Shown in pieces: positions 8,887-16,924 of a stretch of DNA of 64,000 nt; the stretch's first letter is position 1, and the number at the start of each line of letters is the position of its first letter. This DNA comes from Burkholderia sp. (GTDB lineage Bacteria > Pseudomonadota > Gammaproteobacteria > Burkholderiales > Burkholderiaceae): NCBI RefSeq assembly GCF_018375725.1, contig NZ_JAHACR010000002.1:55411-119410 (forward strand), written 5' to 3'. The notes beneath the pieces were generated by a model, which was given only the letters and a program-made list of their open reading frames with translations, was not told the origin of the DNA and searched no databases. The position numbers and the translations under genes are program-made.

Positions 8887-9168
8887 ATGTACGACGCAAA
8901 AACTGCAAGCGACTACGTCAAGGGGGCGTTCCCCTACAAGTTCGACAGGATCGAGGTCACCGGCGGCGTGTTTTCCGGTCCCCCACCCGGCTATTATCTG
9001 ATGGCTGATTTTCAGCGCCCTCGTGAGCCCGTTTCCTTTTGTCTGCTGGGCGAATGGTATTGCGACTACCCCAGCGGACCTCATTTGGGCGCCCTGGCCC
9101 ACATGGTCGCTGAGATCGTCGGTGGCGGTGGATTCTACGGATTGGCTGGTGCCCGCCGGATCTCATAA
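8887..9168 (+). CDS. Hypothetical protein, 93 aa
   Basis: Start at MYDAKTASDYVKG, the first ATG after the leader SD. It has a Gly-rich tail (EIVGGGGFYGLAGARR) and a Pro/Gly turn (GGVFSGPPPGYY). No signal peptide. Sole gene of its unit. I do not recognise it. Confidence 0.75.
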   Translation: MYDAKTASDYVKGAFPYKFDRIEVTGGVFSGPPPGYYLMADFQRPREPVSFCLLGEWYCDYPSGPHLGALAHMVAEIVGGGGFYGLAGARRIS

Positions 9169-9243
9169 TTGCCGATTCAGCAGACGGGCTGTGATCGCTT
9201 CAGGTCCACGTCGCGAGGTCTGCGGATCGGCACTGCAATTTAT

Positions 9244-9310
9244 TTCCTGTCAGGAAGTTTGTCGCCTATATTTAAGGCGTATTCAACGGTAGCTGGACCC
9301 AAACCCAGCC
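9244..9310 (+). promoter_or_regulatory. Palindromic promoter and 5' hairpin
   Basis: Perfect TTCCTGTCAGGAA (9244-9256), 17 nt after TTCCTG a TATATT -10 (9267-9272), then GCTGG/CCAGC hairpin (9292-9296 with 9305-9309). Confidence 0.7.
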
Positions 9311-9359
9311 AGTACGGCAGCTGTATCGCCGTCATCCATTCACGCCACTCTGGTGTCTT

Positions 9360-9419
9360 ACCCTCGCGGGGCATTCGTCCCGGAGGGGCGTCTGCTTCGC
9401 TACCCTCTAGGAGCAGACC
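9360..9419 (+). promoter_or_regulatory. Two-stem leader hiding the SD
   Basis: First stem begins ACCCTCGCGGGG; second stem GTCTGCTTC pairs with GGAGCAGAC over nine positions (one G-T), covering the SD right before the ATG. Confidence 0.7.
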
Positions 9420-9578
9420 ATGCCTTTCACGTACGTTGTGCAATTCGATAGCTACGGCCGTTCCCACCGTGAGGTATCCAACGGGGATTGCCGTCACAAC
9501 AGCGAACGCCTGACCGGCGACCATTTCGACGCTTATTTCGGACCCGCCTGCAGGCAGATCCGCAAGTCGTCCAAGTGA
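9420..9578 (+). CDS. Small protein of a two-member family (GDCR/RLTGD)
   Basis: 52 residues, MPFTYVVQFDSYGRSHRE onward. It is related to the small protein at 14915: both begin MPF and share GDCR-N-(E/D)RLTGD-DA-FG, about 45% identity by eye over the second half. Both are the first gene of a unit with the same promoter and leader, which supports this as a real gene despite its size. Two cysteines; no signal or membrane segment. Function unknown. Confidence 0.8.
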   Translation: MPFTYVVQFDSYGRSHREVSNGDCRHNSERLTGDHFDAYFGPACRQIRKSSK

Positions 9579-9591
9579 CTGTTCACATGAT

Positions 9592-9647
9592 CCCCTGCGG
9601 AGCACGCCCGCCAGGGCTAATTCCGCTGAACTCAAGGAGCAGTCACC
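9592..9647 (+). promoter_or_regulatory. Leader, weak second stem
   Basis: CCCTGCGG...CCCGCCAGGG gives the first stem. The expected partner of the SD GGAGCAG is only partly present (TTCCGCT), so the SD may be more open than in other copies. Confidence 0.5.
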
Positions 9648-10325
9648 ATGGACGGTATCCAGTATCGAAACGGTAGTGCGATCAAGCACTTTCTGTCCGC
9701 ATCGGCTGCTATCAGCTATGCGGCCAGGAACGAGATTGGGGATTACAAGCTGCGCGAGGTCACGAAAAATGAAATCGTGAACGTCGCGCTCGAGTGGACC
9801 CCGGATCCTTCCAAGATCCGCGAGCAGGAATATCCGCAGATTTTCGATCTCAACCCGCACGAGCGGAGGGGGATGGAACTGCTGGCGATTTCGAAGCATC
9901 GCGGCTGGAGTCTGTGCCAGCACGATCCATGGCTTTACGAGGGGACGCTCGACGCTCTCTCACGCTACGTGCTTGTGCAGGCCTGCGCGATGATTCAGTT
10001 TCCGTACCCAACCGGTGACGAAGACAAGCGTCGCAAGGCTAAGCTTGCCGCGATGATCTTCGCGGATGCGAACCCGCTCACGACACGTCGCGTGGGTAGT
10101 TTCTGCTTCGCGGTATGTCCGAAGGTCGTGTATTTCACGGCGCCCCGCTATGCGGCTGGGTGGGTGCGCGGCGATGTGGCCACGGCAATCATCGAAATGA
10201 TCGAGAGCGACGACGGCGAGCAACTTGACGCCGTTCTGAAGGCCATCCCCGTGAATAGCGGCCCCCGCGATTTCACTAGGGTGGTGAAAGCCGGCCTCGA
10301 CCAGTTGGAGGTGACGTATGTCTGA
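9648..10325 (+). CDS. Hypothetical protein, 225 aa
   Basis: ATG preceded by AAGGAGCAG at good spacing. Soluble and mixed alpha/beta, with a mid-section WSLCQHDPWLYEGTLDALSRYVLVQ; no signal or motif I can name. Second gene in its unit. Its end overlaps the start of the next small gene by 8 nt, suggesting coupled translation. Confidence 0.8.
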   Translation: MDGIQYRNGSAIKHFLSASAAISYAARNEIGDYKLREVTKNEIVNVALEWTPDPSKIREQEYPQIFDLNPHERRGMELLAISKHRGWSLCQHDPWLYEGTLDALSRYVLVQACAMIQFPYPTGDEDKRRKAKLAAMIFADANPLTTRRVGSFCFAVCPKVVYFTAPRYAAGWVRGDVATAIIEMIESDDGEQLDAVLKAIPVNSGPRDFTRVVKAGLDQLEVTYV

Positions 10326-10461
10326 TCCGAAGCTCACGCCGGCGGCGGACTGTCAAACGCCGGTCCGCGGTGCTAACGACGACGAGTATCAGATCTACGT
10401 TGCCAACGCAATCGAGTTGGGGTGGAATGTCAAGACCTACGACGAATGGCTCAACAGCTAG
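10318..10461 (+). CDS. Small protein with NDDEYQIYV module
   Basis: 47 residues. Residues about 20-47 (ANDDEYQIYVANAIELGW, then KTYDEWLNS) match the C-terminus of the 124-residue protein at 18373 (NDDEYQIYVESAKALGW, then KTRDEWLNS). So one 28-residue module occurs once as a nearly stand-alone protein and once as a tail. It starts inside the end of the previous gene (8-nt overlap) and is the last gene before the terminator. Function unknown. Confidence 0.75.
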   Translation: MSDPKLTPAADCQTPVRGANDDEYQIYVANAIELGWNVKTYDEWLNS

Positions 10462-10565
10462 GCGCCCGCGGTCTTTTAAGTTCACGACCAGCGTAGGGCA
10501 GGAGAATCCTTCGGGAATCTCCTGCCACCTGTCTCGACACATCTGTCTTTAAGTGTCGTTCATAC

Positions 10566-10613
10566 GGCCCGTGGCGCACCCGTTTTGGGGGTTCCACGGG
10601 CCTTTTCCTTTTG
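10566..10613 (+). terminator. Rho-independent terminator
   Basis: GGCCCGTGG pairs with CCACGGGCC, followed by TTTTCCTTTT. It ends the unit starting at 9244. The rest of 10462-10814 shows no clear gene. Confidence 0.8.
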
Positions 10614-10814
10614 TCGGGTATGCCGGTCCTGAATCTCGGCGGCTCGTGTCAGCAGATCCTTACCACGACGTACCTGATGCCCCCAGGTTGCCCAAAGCTG
10701 TACGAGGGGATTCTCCGTTAATGGAGAGTGAATTCCACGCTGCCGCCCATTGAAAACGAGGGCGCGTTCAGGATAATGGCTCAATCGCGGGTTTCGAATG
10801 GCAGGGGAGGATAT

Positions 10815-11360
10815 GTGATCGAGATAAGACGGCGACGGCAAGGGCTGTTCGACGTGGTGTTTGGCCTGGACGAGCTGGAGGATCTGCTCCGCAAGCATGG
10901 CTGCGCCGATGTCGTCGATATTGATTCCGGCATGAAACTGGAAGTTCACGACGTCTACGGGCGGATGACTGTGTTCTCGCCCGGAGTGATGTCGAGCATC
11001 GTGGCTACGGCGGCAACAATCATCACCATGGCCAGCGATGGGAAATTCGTTCAACGCACCCGGAAGCCCATACCGCTACGATCCAACATCGACATCGAGC
11101 GCGTCGACCAGGTCGCGGTCGTGATCGATCGGGACGAGGGTGGGTGCAGCGTCACGAACGACATATTCGCCGTGGTGGATCATCTTTTGCGCAACGGGCA
11201 CGTCCGCGAGAACGACGCTTTCGTGTACCGCGACAGTATGAAGGTCTACGACGGTGTGCAGGTGATCAACGGGGTCTTCGGTCGATTCATTGCGCTGCAG
11301 GAAACCGATGCGATGCGGGCCGTTACCCGTCTCCGCGAAAAAGTAGTCTCCCGCTCATGA
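10815..11360 (+). CDS. Hypothetical protein, 181 aa
   Basis: GTG start chosen because AGGGGAGG lies seven nt upstream; in-frame starts at 10728 (GTG) and 10776 (ATG) are alternatives. Contains LDELEDLLRKHG and a duplicated pattern: two similar halves each with a VDxxDS/VYRDS and KxxVxDGV-like segment, so it may be built of two related domains. No signal or membrane segment. No two-stem leader, unlike its neighbours. Unrecognised. Confidence 0.65.
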   Translation: MIEIRRRRQGLFDVVFGLDELEDLLRKHGCADVVDIDSGMKLEVHDVYGRMTVFSPGVMSSIVATAATIITMASDGKFVQRTRKPIPLRSNIDIERVDQVAVVIDRDEGGCSVTNDIFAVVDHLLRNGHVRENDAFVYRDSMKVYDGVQVINGVFGRFIALQETDAMRAVTRLREKVVSRS

Positions 11361-11506
11361 GGTTGGCTCCCCAGATAAATTCCCCCGGGAAGCACGAAGC
11401 GCATCGGCAGATTCGAATAGGGGCGATTCGCCATTGCTGCAGGCCAAGGGACTTGCTTTCGTGAAGCGCCTTGCTAGCCTGACGGTAACAAGCACTGCTG
11501 GGGAAA

Positions 11507-11854
11507 ATGATGAGAGAAAAAGACGCGGTCGCCGTTTTGGGTGGTAGAGAGCATAGTGCCAGTGACGTAGACCGAGATTCACGTGCTACGAACATCCAAG
11601 CCAAAGTCCATCCGTTTGCTCCCGGAGATCGGGTGCGCGTCTCCGACGACGTGAAAACCAGATACTTCCCTCAGTCGGAGCAGGCCCGCCGGGCCGGGTG
11701 GACTGGTACCGTCAATTCCCAGTGCTGCCGCCCCTTCGAAGATCACGTTTATGTGGACTTCGACTTGCGCCCGCGGCAAAGACGTCAGCGTCTCAAGGAG
11801 TTCATGGACATCCGGGACCTCGAGCGGGCGCCGGAATTTTCGTCGGCCAAGTAG
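11507..11854 (+). CDS. Hypothetical protein with KOW-like segment
   Basis: 115 residues; ATG after GGGGAAA (the next codon is also ATG). The middle (FAPGDRVRVSDDVKTRYFP and AGWTGTV) looks like a short KOW/SH3-type beta segment of the kind found in small RNA- or ribosome-binding proteins. The N-terminus is likely disordered and the C-terminus is basic. The family assignment is tentative. Confidence 0.65.
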   Translation: MMREKDAVAVLGGREHSASDVDRDSRATNIQAKVHPFAPGDRVRVSDDVKTRYFPQSEQARRAGWTGTVNSQCCRPFEDHVYVDFDLRPRQRRQRLKEFMDIRDLERAPEFSSAK

Positions 11855-11890
11855 CTCGACCGCCCGACTGTCGGTGCTCCGCTTGGCGGA

Positions 11891-11956
11891 TTCCCATCAA
11901 GAAGTTATCGTGTACAATCAACCTGATTTCCCACGGTAGCTGGTCCGTATCCAGCC
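11891..11956 (+). promoter_or_regulatory. Palindromic promoter and 5' hairpin
   Basis: TTCCCATCAAGAA (11891-11903), exactly 16 nt, TACAAT (11913-11918), then GCTGG/CCAGC hairpin (11939-11943 with 11951-11955). Confidence 0.65.
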
Positions 11957-12009
11957 TCGGCCCTTCTGCGGCTGCAATCCTGGCATCCTTAGCTGGTGCC
12001 GAATCTTGA

Positions 12010-12070
12010 ACCCTAGCGGGGCACACAGCCTGCAGGGTTGTCTGCTTCGCGTTTCCCGGAGAAGCAGACC
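12010..12070 (+). promoter_or_regulatory. Two-stem leader hiding the SD
   Basis: First stem from ACCCTAGCGGGG; second stem GTCTGCTTC pairs with GAAGCAGAC beside the GGAGAAG SD. Confidence 0.65.
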
Positions 12071-13327
12071 ATGAATCAACCTCGTTCGCGGCCACGCCGC
12101 AAGGTCTCGCAAGACCAGATTGTGCTGCCGTTACTCGACTGCATCGAAAACGGCGGCGGCAAGGCGCATACCCACGACCTTTACGACGCGATCGCACTCA
12201 AGTGCGGCGTGCCGGAAGTCGAACAACAGGAAACGACGCTACTCGCCGGACGAAATGTCAACGTGTACCAGCGATCTGTCAGGTGGGCGCAGCAGCGCGC
12301 CCGTTTGATGGGACTGGTCAACTCGTCTGGTCGCGGCGAATGGGAGTTGACAGGCAAGGGGCGAGACGCACTGCGTCAGGCCGCACCTGGCATCGTCATC
12401 ACCATCTTCACGACGAGCAAAGGCGTGGCGCTGTTCGGCGAAGCGAAGGAGGCCGTCGCACACATCGACGACGGATCTCTCAGACTGATCCTGACGTCGC
12501 CCCCGTATCCGCTTCTGCGCGAAAAGCAGTATGGCAATAAGCCGGTCGAAGAGTATCTCGACTGGTTGATGCGGATTGCTGAACTGTGGCCGCGGAAGCT
12601 GGCGGACGACGGCTCGGTGGTGCTCAACCTTGGGGACGTATTCCAGAGCGGCGAGCCTATGCTTTCGACGTATCAGGAACGGCTGATCATCCGACTCGAA
12701 GACGATCTGGGATGGAAGCTGTGTTCCCGGTACGCCTGGCACAACCCGTCGAAGATGCCAGCGCCGGCGGAGTGGGTCACCGTGCGCCGCGTCCGCGTCA
12801 AGCCGTCGCTCGAGCAGATCTACTGGCTCGCACCAAACGGCGAGCCGTATGCCGACAATTCGCAGGTACTCGTGCCGTACAGCGAGTCCATGCGATCGCG
12901 CATTGCCGCTGGTGGTGAGAAGGGGGCTGTACGACCCAGTGGCCACGAGCTGTCGGCCGGCGCTTTCGACGTCGACAACGGCGGGGCGATTCCGCCCAAC
13001 CTGATCGTCGCGGCTAATACCGAGTCGAACAGTCATTACATGAAGGCTTGCCGTGAGCAGAATCTGCCGGTCCATCCGGCGCGGTTTCCGGGCGCAGTCC
13101 CGGAACATTTCATCAAGCTGTGCACGATGGAAGGCGACACGGTCTACGACCCGTTCTCGGGTTCGTTCAAGACTGGCGCTGAGGCTGAGCGGCTTGGCCG
13201 AAACTGGATCGGAAGCGAATTGATGCTTGACTACGTGTTGGGGGGAGCAAACCGCTTTCCGGATGCAGTACTGACACGGCACGGCATCGGTGATTTCCGG
13301 CGAGCTGCGGATCTTTTCGCCTGCTAG
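12071..13327 (+). CDS. DNA methyltransferase, SPPY class, with winged-helix N-terminus
   Basis: 418 residues. An N-terminal part of about 115 residues looks like the winged-helix domain often found with Mrr-type and methyltransferase proteins (VSQDQIVLPLLDCIENGGG). The catalytic domain has TSPPYPLL (about 142), the amino-methyltransferase motif IV in its SPPY form, and DPFSGSFKTGAEAERLGRNW (about 359), motif I, in the order typical of the beta class. SPPY favours N4-cytosine, though N6-adenine cannot be excluded. The start is the ATG after the leader. No restriction endonuclease gene lies beside it, so it is probably an orphan enzyme. Confidence 0.92.
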   Translation: MNQPRSRPRRKVSQDQIVLPLLDCIENGGGKAHTHDLYDAIALKCGVPEVEQQETTLLAGRNVNVYQRSVRWAQQRARLMGLVNSSGRGEWELTGKGRDALRQAAPGIVITIFTTSKGVALFGEAKEAVAHIDDGSLRLILTSPPYPLLREKQYGNKPVEEYLDWLMRIAELWPRKLADDGSVVLNLGDVFQSGEPMLSTYQERLIIRLEDDLGWKLCSRYAWHNPSKMPAPAEWVTVRRVRVKPSLEQIYWLAPNGEPYADNSQVLVPYSESMRSRIAAGGEKGAVRPSGHELSAGAFDVDNGGAIPPNLIVAANTESNSHYMKACREQNLPVHPARFPGAVPEHFIKLCTMEGDTVYDPFSGSFKTGAEAERLGRNWIGSELMLDYVLGGANRFPDAVLTRHGIGDFRRAADLFAC

Positions 13328-13367
13328 GCAGGCATGTCGGCACCACTTCCGGTGCCTGAATTTTTTC

Positions 13368-13428
13368 ACCCTTGCGGGAAGCTCACTCCCGAAAGGGGGC
13401 GCTTCTCGCACTTTACTTGGAGTAGCGC
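13368..13428 (+). promoter_or_regulatory. Two-stem leader hiding the SD
   Basis: First stem ACCCTTGCGGG; second stem GCGCTTCTC pairs with GAGTAGCGC (one mismatch), covering the GGAGTAG SD. Different second-stem bases from the TGCTTC copies. Confidence 0.65.
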
Positions 13429-14112
13429 ATGAACAACACTCAATCCCAAGTCGTCGAAGCCTTCGAGGGTTACCTGGCCTACGACGGTATTCGTATCGAT
13501 GTCGGGTTTCAGGCGCCTGCCGGCGCGACGGCAGCTCAAAAGGATGTCGCTTTTCTCGCGGAACTCGCTCAACAAGCGGAGATCAACTATCTGTCGGTTG
13601 GCAAGAGCACCGTCGCGGTCGCCTCCCCAAAGCCCGCCGCCTCGGGCTTCTCGACAGCCGATGCTGACCGCCTCCTCGGTCTGGCCGACCAGTTCCTCGA
13701 GGACTGGAAGGAGACCGATCGAGACGATCGCCGAGACGGCGGCGCGGATCCGGAACTGGTCGAGCGCCAGGCCGAATACGCAGCCATCCGTCCTTTGTTC
13801 GTGGCGGCACCGGAGATGTTCGCGGCGATTCAGGAGCTTTTCCCCAGCCTCGAACTGCTGCCGGACGGTGCATTTCGCCTGACCGTGGAGAGCAACGACG
13901 AGGTTCGCCAGTGGATCTGTATCGTTAGACAGTCCAGCAGCCAATGGATTGTCGAGCACAATTTTTCCACTGAGCAGTTCGAGGTGGCGTCGTTTCTCGA
14001 AGGCCTGCGACTCGCAGAAACATTGCGGGCCAGTCATATCGAGGACATGGCCCGCCACGCAAACCTGGTTCTCCGGAACCAGGTTACGCAAGGCGAGTCA
14101 TCGCGCCCGTAA
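13429..14112 (+). CDS. Hypothetical protein, 227 aa
   Basis: Acidic soluble protein following the methyltransferase in the same unit, with its own leader. Segment ADRLLGLADQFLEDWKETDRDD is predicted helical; the C-terminal third is mixed. No motif recognised. The clear terminator just after it marks the end of the unit, so a link with the methyltransferase is possible. Confidence 0.8.
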   Translation: MNNTQSQVVEAFEGYLAYDGIRIDVGFQAPAGATAAQKDVAFLAELAQQAEINYLSVGKSTVAVASPKPAASGFSTADADRLLGLADQFLEDWKETDRDDRRDGGADPELVERQAEYAAIRPLFVAAPEMFAAIQELFPSLELLPDGAFRLTVESNDEVRQWICIVRQSSSQWIVEHNFSTEQFEVASFLEGLRLAETLRASHIEDMARHANLVLRNQVTQGESSRP

Positions 14113-14128
14113 CCGAAGTGGTAATTCC

Positions 14129-14176
14129 GCCCGCCAAACGTCCCAATTCAGGGGGCGTTTGGCGGGTTTTGTTTTT
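14129..14176 (+). terminator. Rho-independent terminator
   Basis: CCCGCCAAACG pairs with CGTTTGGCGGG, followed by TTTTGTTTTT. Confidence 0.9.
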
Positions 14177-14372
14177 GTGGCGGTCCGAGTTCCTCAATGG
14201 AACTGGAAAGCATTTATGAGGATCGCTTGTCTCCACGTGTTCTGGCGATAGAATGTGCGGCGCGGACCAGTGATAGGGTGCATGCACTGTCGAGTTAAAT
14301 AGGGCCTTGCACCGCTGGTCTGCGCGGGCATGATCGGCCTGGTCACGGCTACTGGCTATTAGGGGGAAGGGA

Positions 14373-14711
14373 ATGTCGGTCGAACTGCTTGATGACCGGG
14401 TGTACTCGAAGAGAGAGATTGAAAAATGGCTGACCGAGACGGCGCAGGTCAAGCCGCGATCGCGCGCATGGAACAATGCGCTGACGTCGGCCGGCAGCAC
14501 GATTGTTGGCGAGGATACGTACCTTTTCGTGTCAGTCAGCGAAACGCACTACAGGGTGTCCCGGGCAAACGCAAAAGAGGTAGCCGAGGTCTTTAAGGTC
14601 TTGGACGAGGTTTCCGGGATCAAGAAGTTGAAGCGGCAGTGGTACGTCTGCGTGGCGATCTTGGCAGCCGGCGTCGTTGTCGTGATCGGCGCGGCGATTT
14701 TCCAGCACTGA
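14373..14711 (+). CDS. Tail-anchored membrane protein, unknown
   Basis: 112 residues: a soluble N-terminal 88 residues, then one hydrophobic segment (about 89-109, YVCVAILAAGVVVVIGAAIF) at the very end, the layout of a tail-anchored protein facing the cytoplasm. GGGGGAAGGGA precedes the ATG. It has no two-stem leader and its own upstream region. Confidence 0.75.
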   Translation: MSVELLDDRVYSKREIEKWLTETAQVKPRSRAWNNALTSAGSTIVGEDTYLFVSVSETHYRVSRANAKEVAEVFKVLDEVSGIKKLKRQWYVCVAILAAGVVVVIGAAIFQH

Positions 14712-14737
14712 CCCGGCCGCAGCGACGGAATCACAGC

Positions 14738-14802
14738 TTCCTGTCAGGAAATTTTTTGATATGATGGGGGCGATTCTCACGGTAGCTGGACCGAAGCCAG
14801 CC
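14738..14802 (+). promoter_or_regulatory. Palindromic promoter and 5' hairpin
   Basis: Perfect TTCCTGTCAGGAA (14738-14750), 16 nt after TTCCTG a TATGAT -10 (14760-14765), then GCTGG/CCAGC hairpin (14785-14789 with 14797-14801). Confidence 0.75.
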
Positions 14803-14850
14803 AAATCGGCCGATCTTGGGCCGTAACCTTCCTCGCACCGTTCGGTGCTC

Positions 14851-14914
14851 ACCCTCGCGGGGCATTCATCCCGCGCGGGAAGTCTGCTTCGCGTTTTTCA
14901 TCAAGGAGTAGACG
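14851..14914 (+). promoter_or_regulatory. Two-stem leader hiding the SD
   Basis: ACCCTCGCGGGG first stem; GTCTGCTTC pairs with GGAGTAGAC around the SD. Confidence 0.7.
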
Positions 14915-15073
14915 ATGCCCTTCATCGAAGTGATTGACTGCGGTTGCTGCGGCTTTTTTCACCCTCATAAGTCCGATGGTGACTGCCGGGACAACGCTGA
15001 TCGCCTGACCGGCGACCAGCTCGACGCCCAGTTCGGCACGGCCGGCTGGCAAATCGCGGAAACGGCTGAGTAA
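14915..15073 (+). CDS. Small protein of a two-member family (GDCR/RLTGD)
   Basis: 52 residues. It shares MPF at the start and DGDCRDN-DRLTGDQ-DAQFG with the protein at 9420. The first part carries a Cys-rich CGCC motif with two His nearby, which could bind metal and is absent from the relative. First gene of its unit. Function unknown. Confidence 0.8.
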   Translation: MPFIEVIDCGCCGFFHPHKSDGDCRDNADRLTGDQLDAQFGTAGWQIAETAE

Positions 15074-15089
15074 GCCATCCCTTCTTCAG

Positions 15090-15159
15090 CCCCCTGGGGT
15101 CCGTGTTTCCCCGGAGGGAACGTGGACTCCGAAAAGTCACTTTCTTTTAGGAATCCATC
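15090..15159 (+). promoter_or_regulatory. Degenerate leader
   Basis: CCCCTGGGG...CCCCGGAGGG and GTGGACTCC...TAGGAATCC are recognisable counterparts of the two stems, but pairing with the SD is weak. Confidence 0.4.
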
Positions 15160-15342
15160 ATGAGCAAATCGAAGAAGCGTGCGATCGCTTATCTCGATGA
15201 GCTGCTGGCCAGACAGCGCGCTCAGCGGGAGGCGTCCGTTCGCGCGGGCCGTGCGGCTTCGAAACCAGTCGATCCCTACGAAATCACGTTCGCGCCGGCG
15301 GACCATTGCGGCGACCCTGCCCAAGCGCTCGATGCCGCGTGA
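15160..15342 (+). CDS. Hypothetical protein, 60 aa
   Basis: Strongly basic N-terminal helix (MSKSKKRAIAYLDELLARQR) followed by an Arg/Ala-rich stretch and an acidic end with one His-Cys pair. Second gene in its unit. It may bind nucleic acid by charge; nothing more can be said. Confidence 0.7.
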   Translation: MSKSKKRAIAYLDELLARQRAQREASVRAGRAASKPVDPYEITFAPADHCGDPAQALDAA

Positions 15343-15446
15343 TGTGTCCGTTCGCAGCCAGCCAGCGATGCTGGTTGGTCGCATTTGACGTGGCCGCAAG
15401 GCCGACTTCCTGGAGCCGGCCATCCCGTAAGGGTGGCGGACTCCTT

Positions 15447-15513
15447 TCCCCCGGGCGGGGCACCCATCTCGGTCCGGGGTGAGTGCTTCGCAAAGCACCA
15501 GAAGGAGAACGTC
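15447..15513 (+). promoter_or_regulatory. Leader with an alternative second hairpin
   Basis: CCCCGGGCGGGG...CCGGGG first stem. The upstream strand GTGCTTCGCAAAGCAC folds on itself, which would leave the SD GAAGGAG free. This copy may be switched permanently on. Confidence 0.5.
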
Positions 15514-15762
15514 ATGGCAGAAAACGCAGTGAAAGCAGCGGTATCCGGCGAATCGGCAATGGACCGTCTCGACCGGATTCTGGCCGACTATGGTTTCAGT
15601 ACGGACAGCAAGTCGCCCCGGCAGTACTTCCTCGTTTCGACGGTGAAGGAAAACGCAGAGGAAGCCAAGGACAAGGACCTCGTCGAGGCCTGCGTTCAGA
15701 AGCTGAATTCCATGCGCGAGTCGGTGTCGCGCCAGTTGTTCGCCACGAGCCTGGCGCACTGA
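15514..15762 (+). CDS. Hypothetical protein, 82 aa
   Basis: ATG follows AAGGAGAACGTC. Helical, charged protein (TVKENAEEAKDKDLVEACVQK) with no signal or membrane segment. Third and last gene of the unit before the terminator. Unrecognised. Confidence 0.75.
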   Translation: MAENAVKAAVSGESAMDRLDRILADYGFSTDSKSPRQYFLVSTVKENAEEAKDKDLVEACVQKLNSMRESVSRQLFATSLAH

Positions 15763-15781
15763 TTCCCCAAAGCACGAAATA

Positions 15782-15824
15782 GACGCCCGCACTCTGGTCC
15801 AAACCGGATGCGGGCGTTTGCATT
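15782..15824 (+). terminator. Terminator-like hairpin
   Basis: ACGCCCGCA pairs with TGCGGGCGT, followed by a short T-rich run. Confidence 0.65.
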
Positions 15825-15878
15825 TCGGGTATGCTGACGGAGACTTCGTGGCGGGAACCGATTCGGCGAGAGGGGATC

Positions 15879-16778
15879 ATGGCAAGCGATCGTGGGTATG
15901 ATTTCGACGCAGCATATGTGCTGATGGATCTGTTGCAGAGAGTAGAGCCGGGCGCTGTTGCGGGTGCACTGCTGGCGGAGGCTCGGGAAATATCCAGCGG
16001 AAGCTCGGAGCTCGCCATGCTGGAGCAGTCCGATTGTCTATCACGCATCGCTCGAGGCCTGATGGACGAGAAGGTGCAGGAGCGAATCAAGGATCTACGC
16101 GAGCAAAGCGGTCGGGTGCATGATCACGAACAGGCCGTAGAGAGCATCTGTGGCAAGATTGAGACCGCCGCAGGAGTTGTTTGGGCAATTCTGATCAGAC
16201 TCTCCGAGGTGACGCAGTTCGGCGGAAGGGACGCGATTCCACGCGCGATGCCCCGAAATTTCGAGACGTCCAGATTCGACCTCGATCGTCTCCTCGCTGC
16301 ATCTAAGCCTTACTCCGAGTGGAGTCCGGAGACACAAGACTACCTCCTCAAAGGCCTGGCCGCTGACTTGGCCGCTTTTCGAGATCTGTTTGATGCCTTT
16401 ACGAGCGGCGAGGAGTACGTGGAGAGGTTCGAACTCATTGTCCGACCAGGGCAACTGTACCGGCTCATTGAGTTGAGCGATAGCCGTGAAGAACTGCATG
16501 CTAAGGCTGAGCAACTGAACAAGAATCTCGATGCGCTGAAGAAGGAGATGGCTGGTCTCCGCGATCTTGGCCCGCACGTCGATCACTGGTGGCGAGACTT
16601 TCTCATTGGCCTGAGGGGAGAGCTGGTCGCAGGCGAGCTCAGTCAGGGGCTCGCACCGTTCGTCCGGCCGATGAAGAAGCTCGAAGTCGGCACTATGATC
16701 CAGGTCTCGAACAGGTTGCTGAGTGACGATCAGCAGGTCATTCCAAGACACGAGGCGACCGCGGCGCCGGCCGGCTGA
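15879..16778 (+). CDS. Hypothetical protein, 299 aa
   Basis: Start at MASDRGYDFDAAYV after GAGGGGATC; an in-frame Met 16 codons upstream is less likely. Largely helical, with a predicted coiled coil around residues 205-240 (REELHAKAEQLNKNLDALKK). No signal or membrane segment. It stands alone with its own terminator and no two-stem leader. Function unknown. Confidence 0.8.
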   Translation: MASDRGYDFDAAYVLMDLLQRVEPGAVAGALLAEAREISSGSSELAMLEQSDCLSRIARGLMDEKVQERIKDLREQSGRVHDHEQAVESICGKIETAAGVVWAILIRLSEVTQFGGRDAIPRAMPRNFETSRFDLDRLLAASKPYSEWSPETQDYLLKGLAADLAAFRDLFDAFTSGEEYVERFELIVRPGQLYRLIELSDSREELHAKAEQLNKNLDALKKEMAGLRDLGPHVDHWWRDFLIGLRGELVAGELSQGLAPFVRPMKKLEVGTMIQVSNRLLSDDQQVIPRHEATAAPAG

Positions 16779-16815
16779 CACCGAGCCGCGCACGCTGATC
16801 ATCACAATACCTTGT

Positions 16816-16850
16816 CGCCCGCGCCCTTGAGCGCGGGCGATCGCATTTTG
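16816..16850 (+). terminator. Terminator-like hairpin
   Basis: CGCCCGCGC pairs with GCGCGGGCG; the T run is short (ATTTTG). Confidence 0.5.
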
Positions 16851-16924
16851 GGTGAGCCGCGAAAGGTCTAGAAACCGGTGAGATTATCGGTATCGTCGGG
16901 GCGTCCCGTGGATATAACGAGGGT

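Noticed and set aside
10560..11054. - strand frame of 164 codons
   Set aside because: Opposite the gene at 10815 and running through the terminator; composition rich in His/Arg as expected of a shadow.
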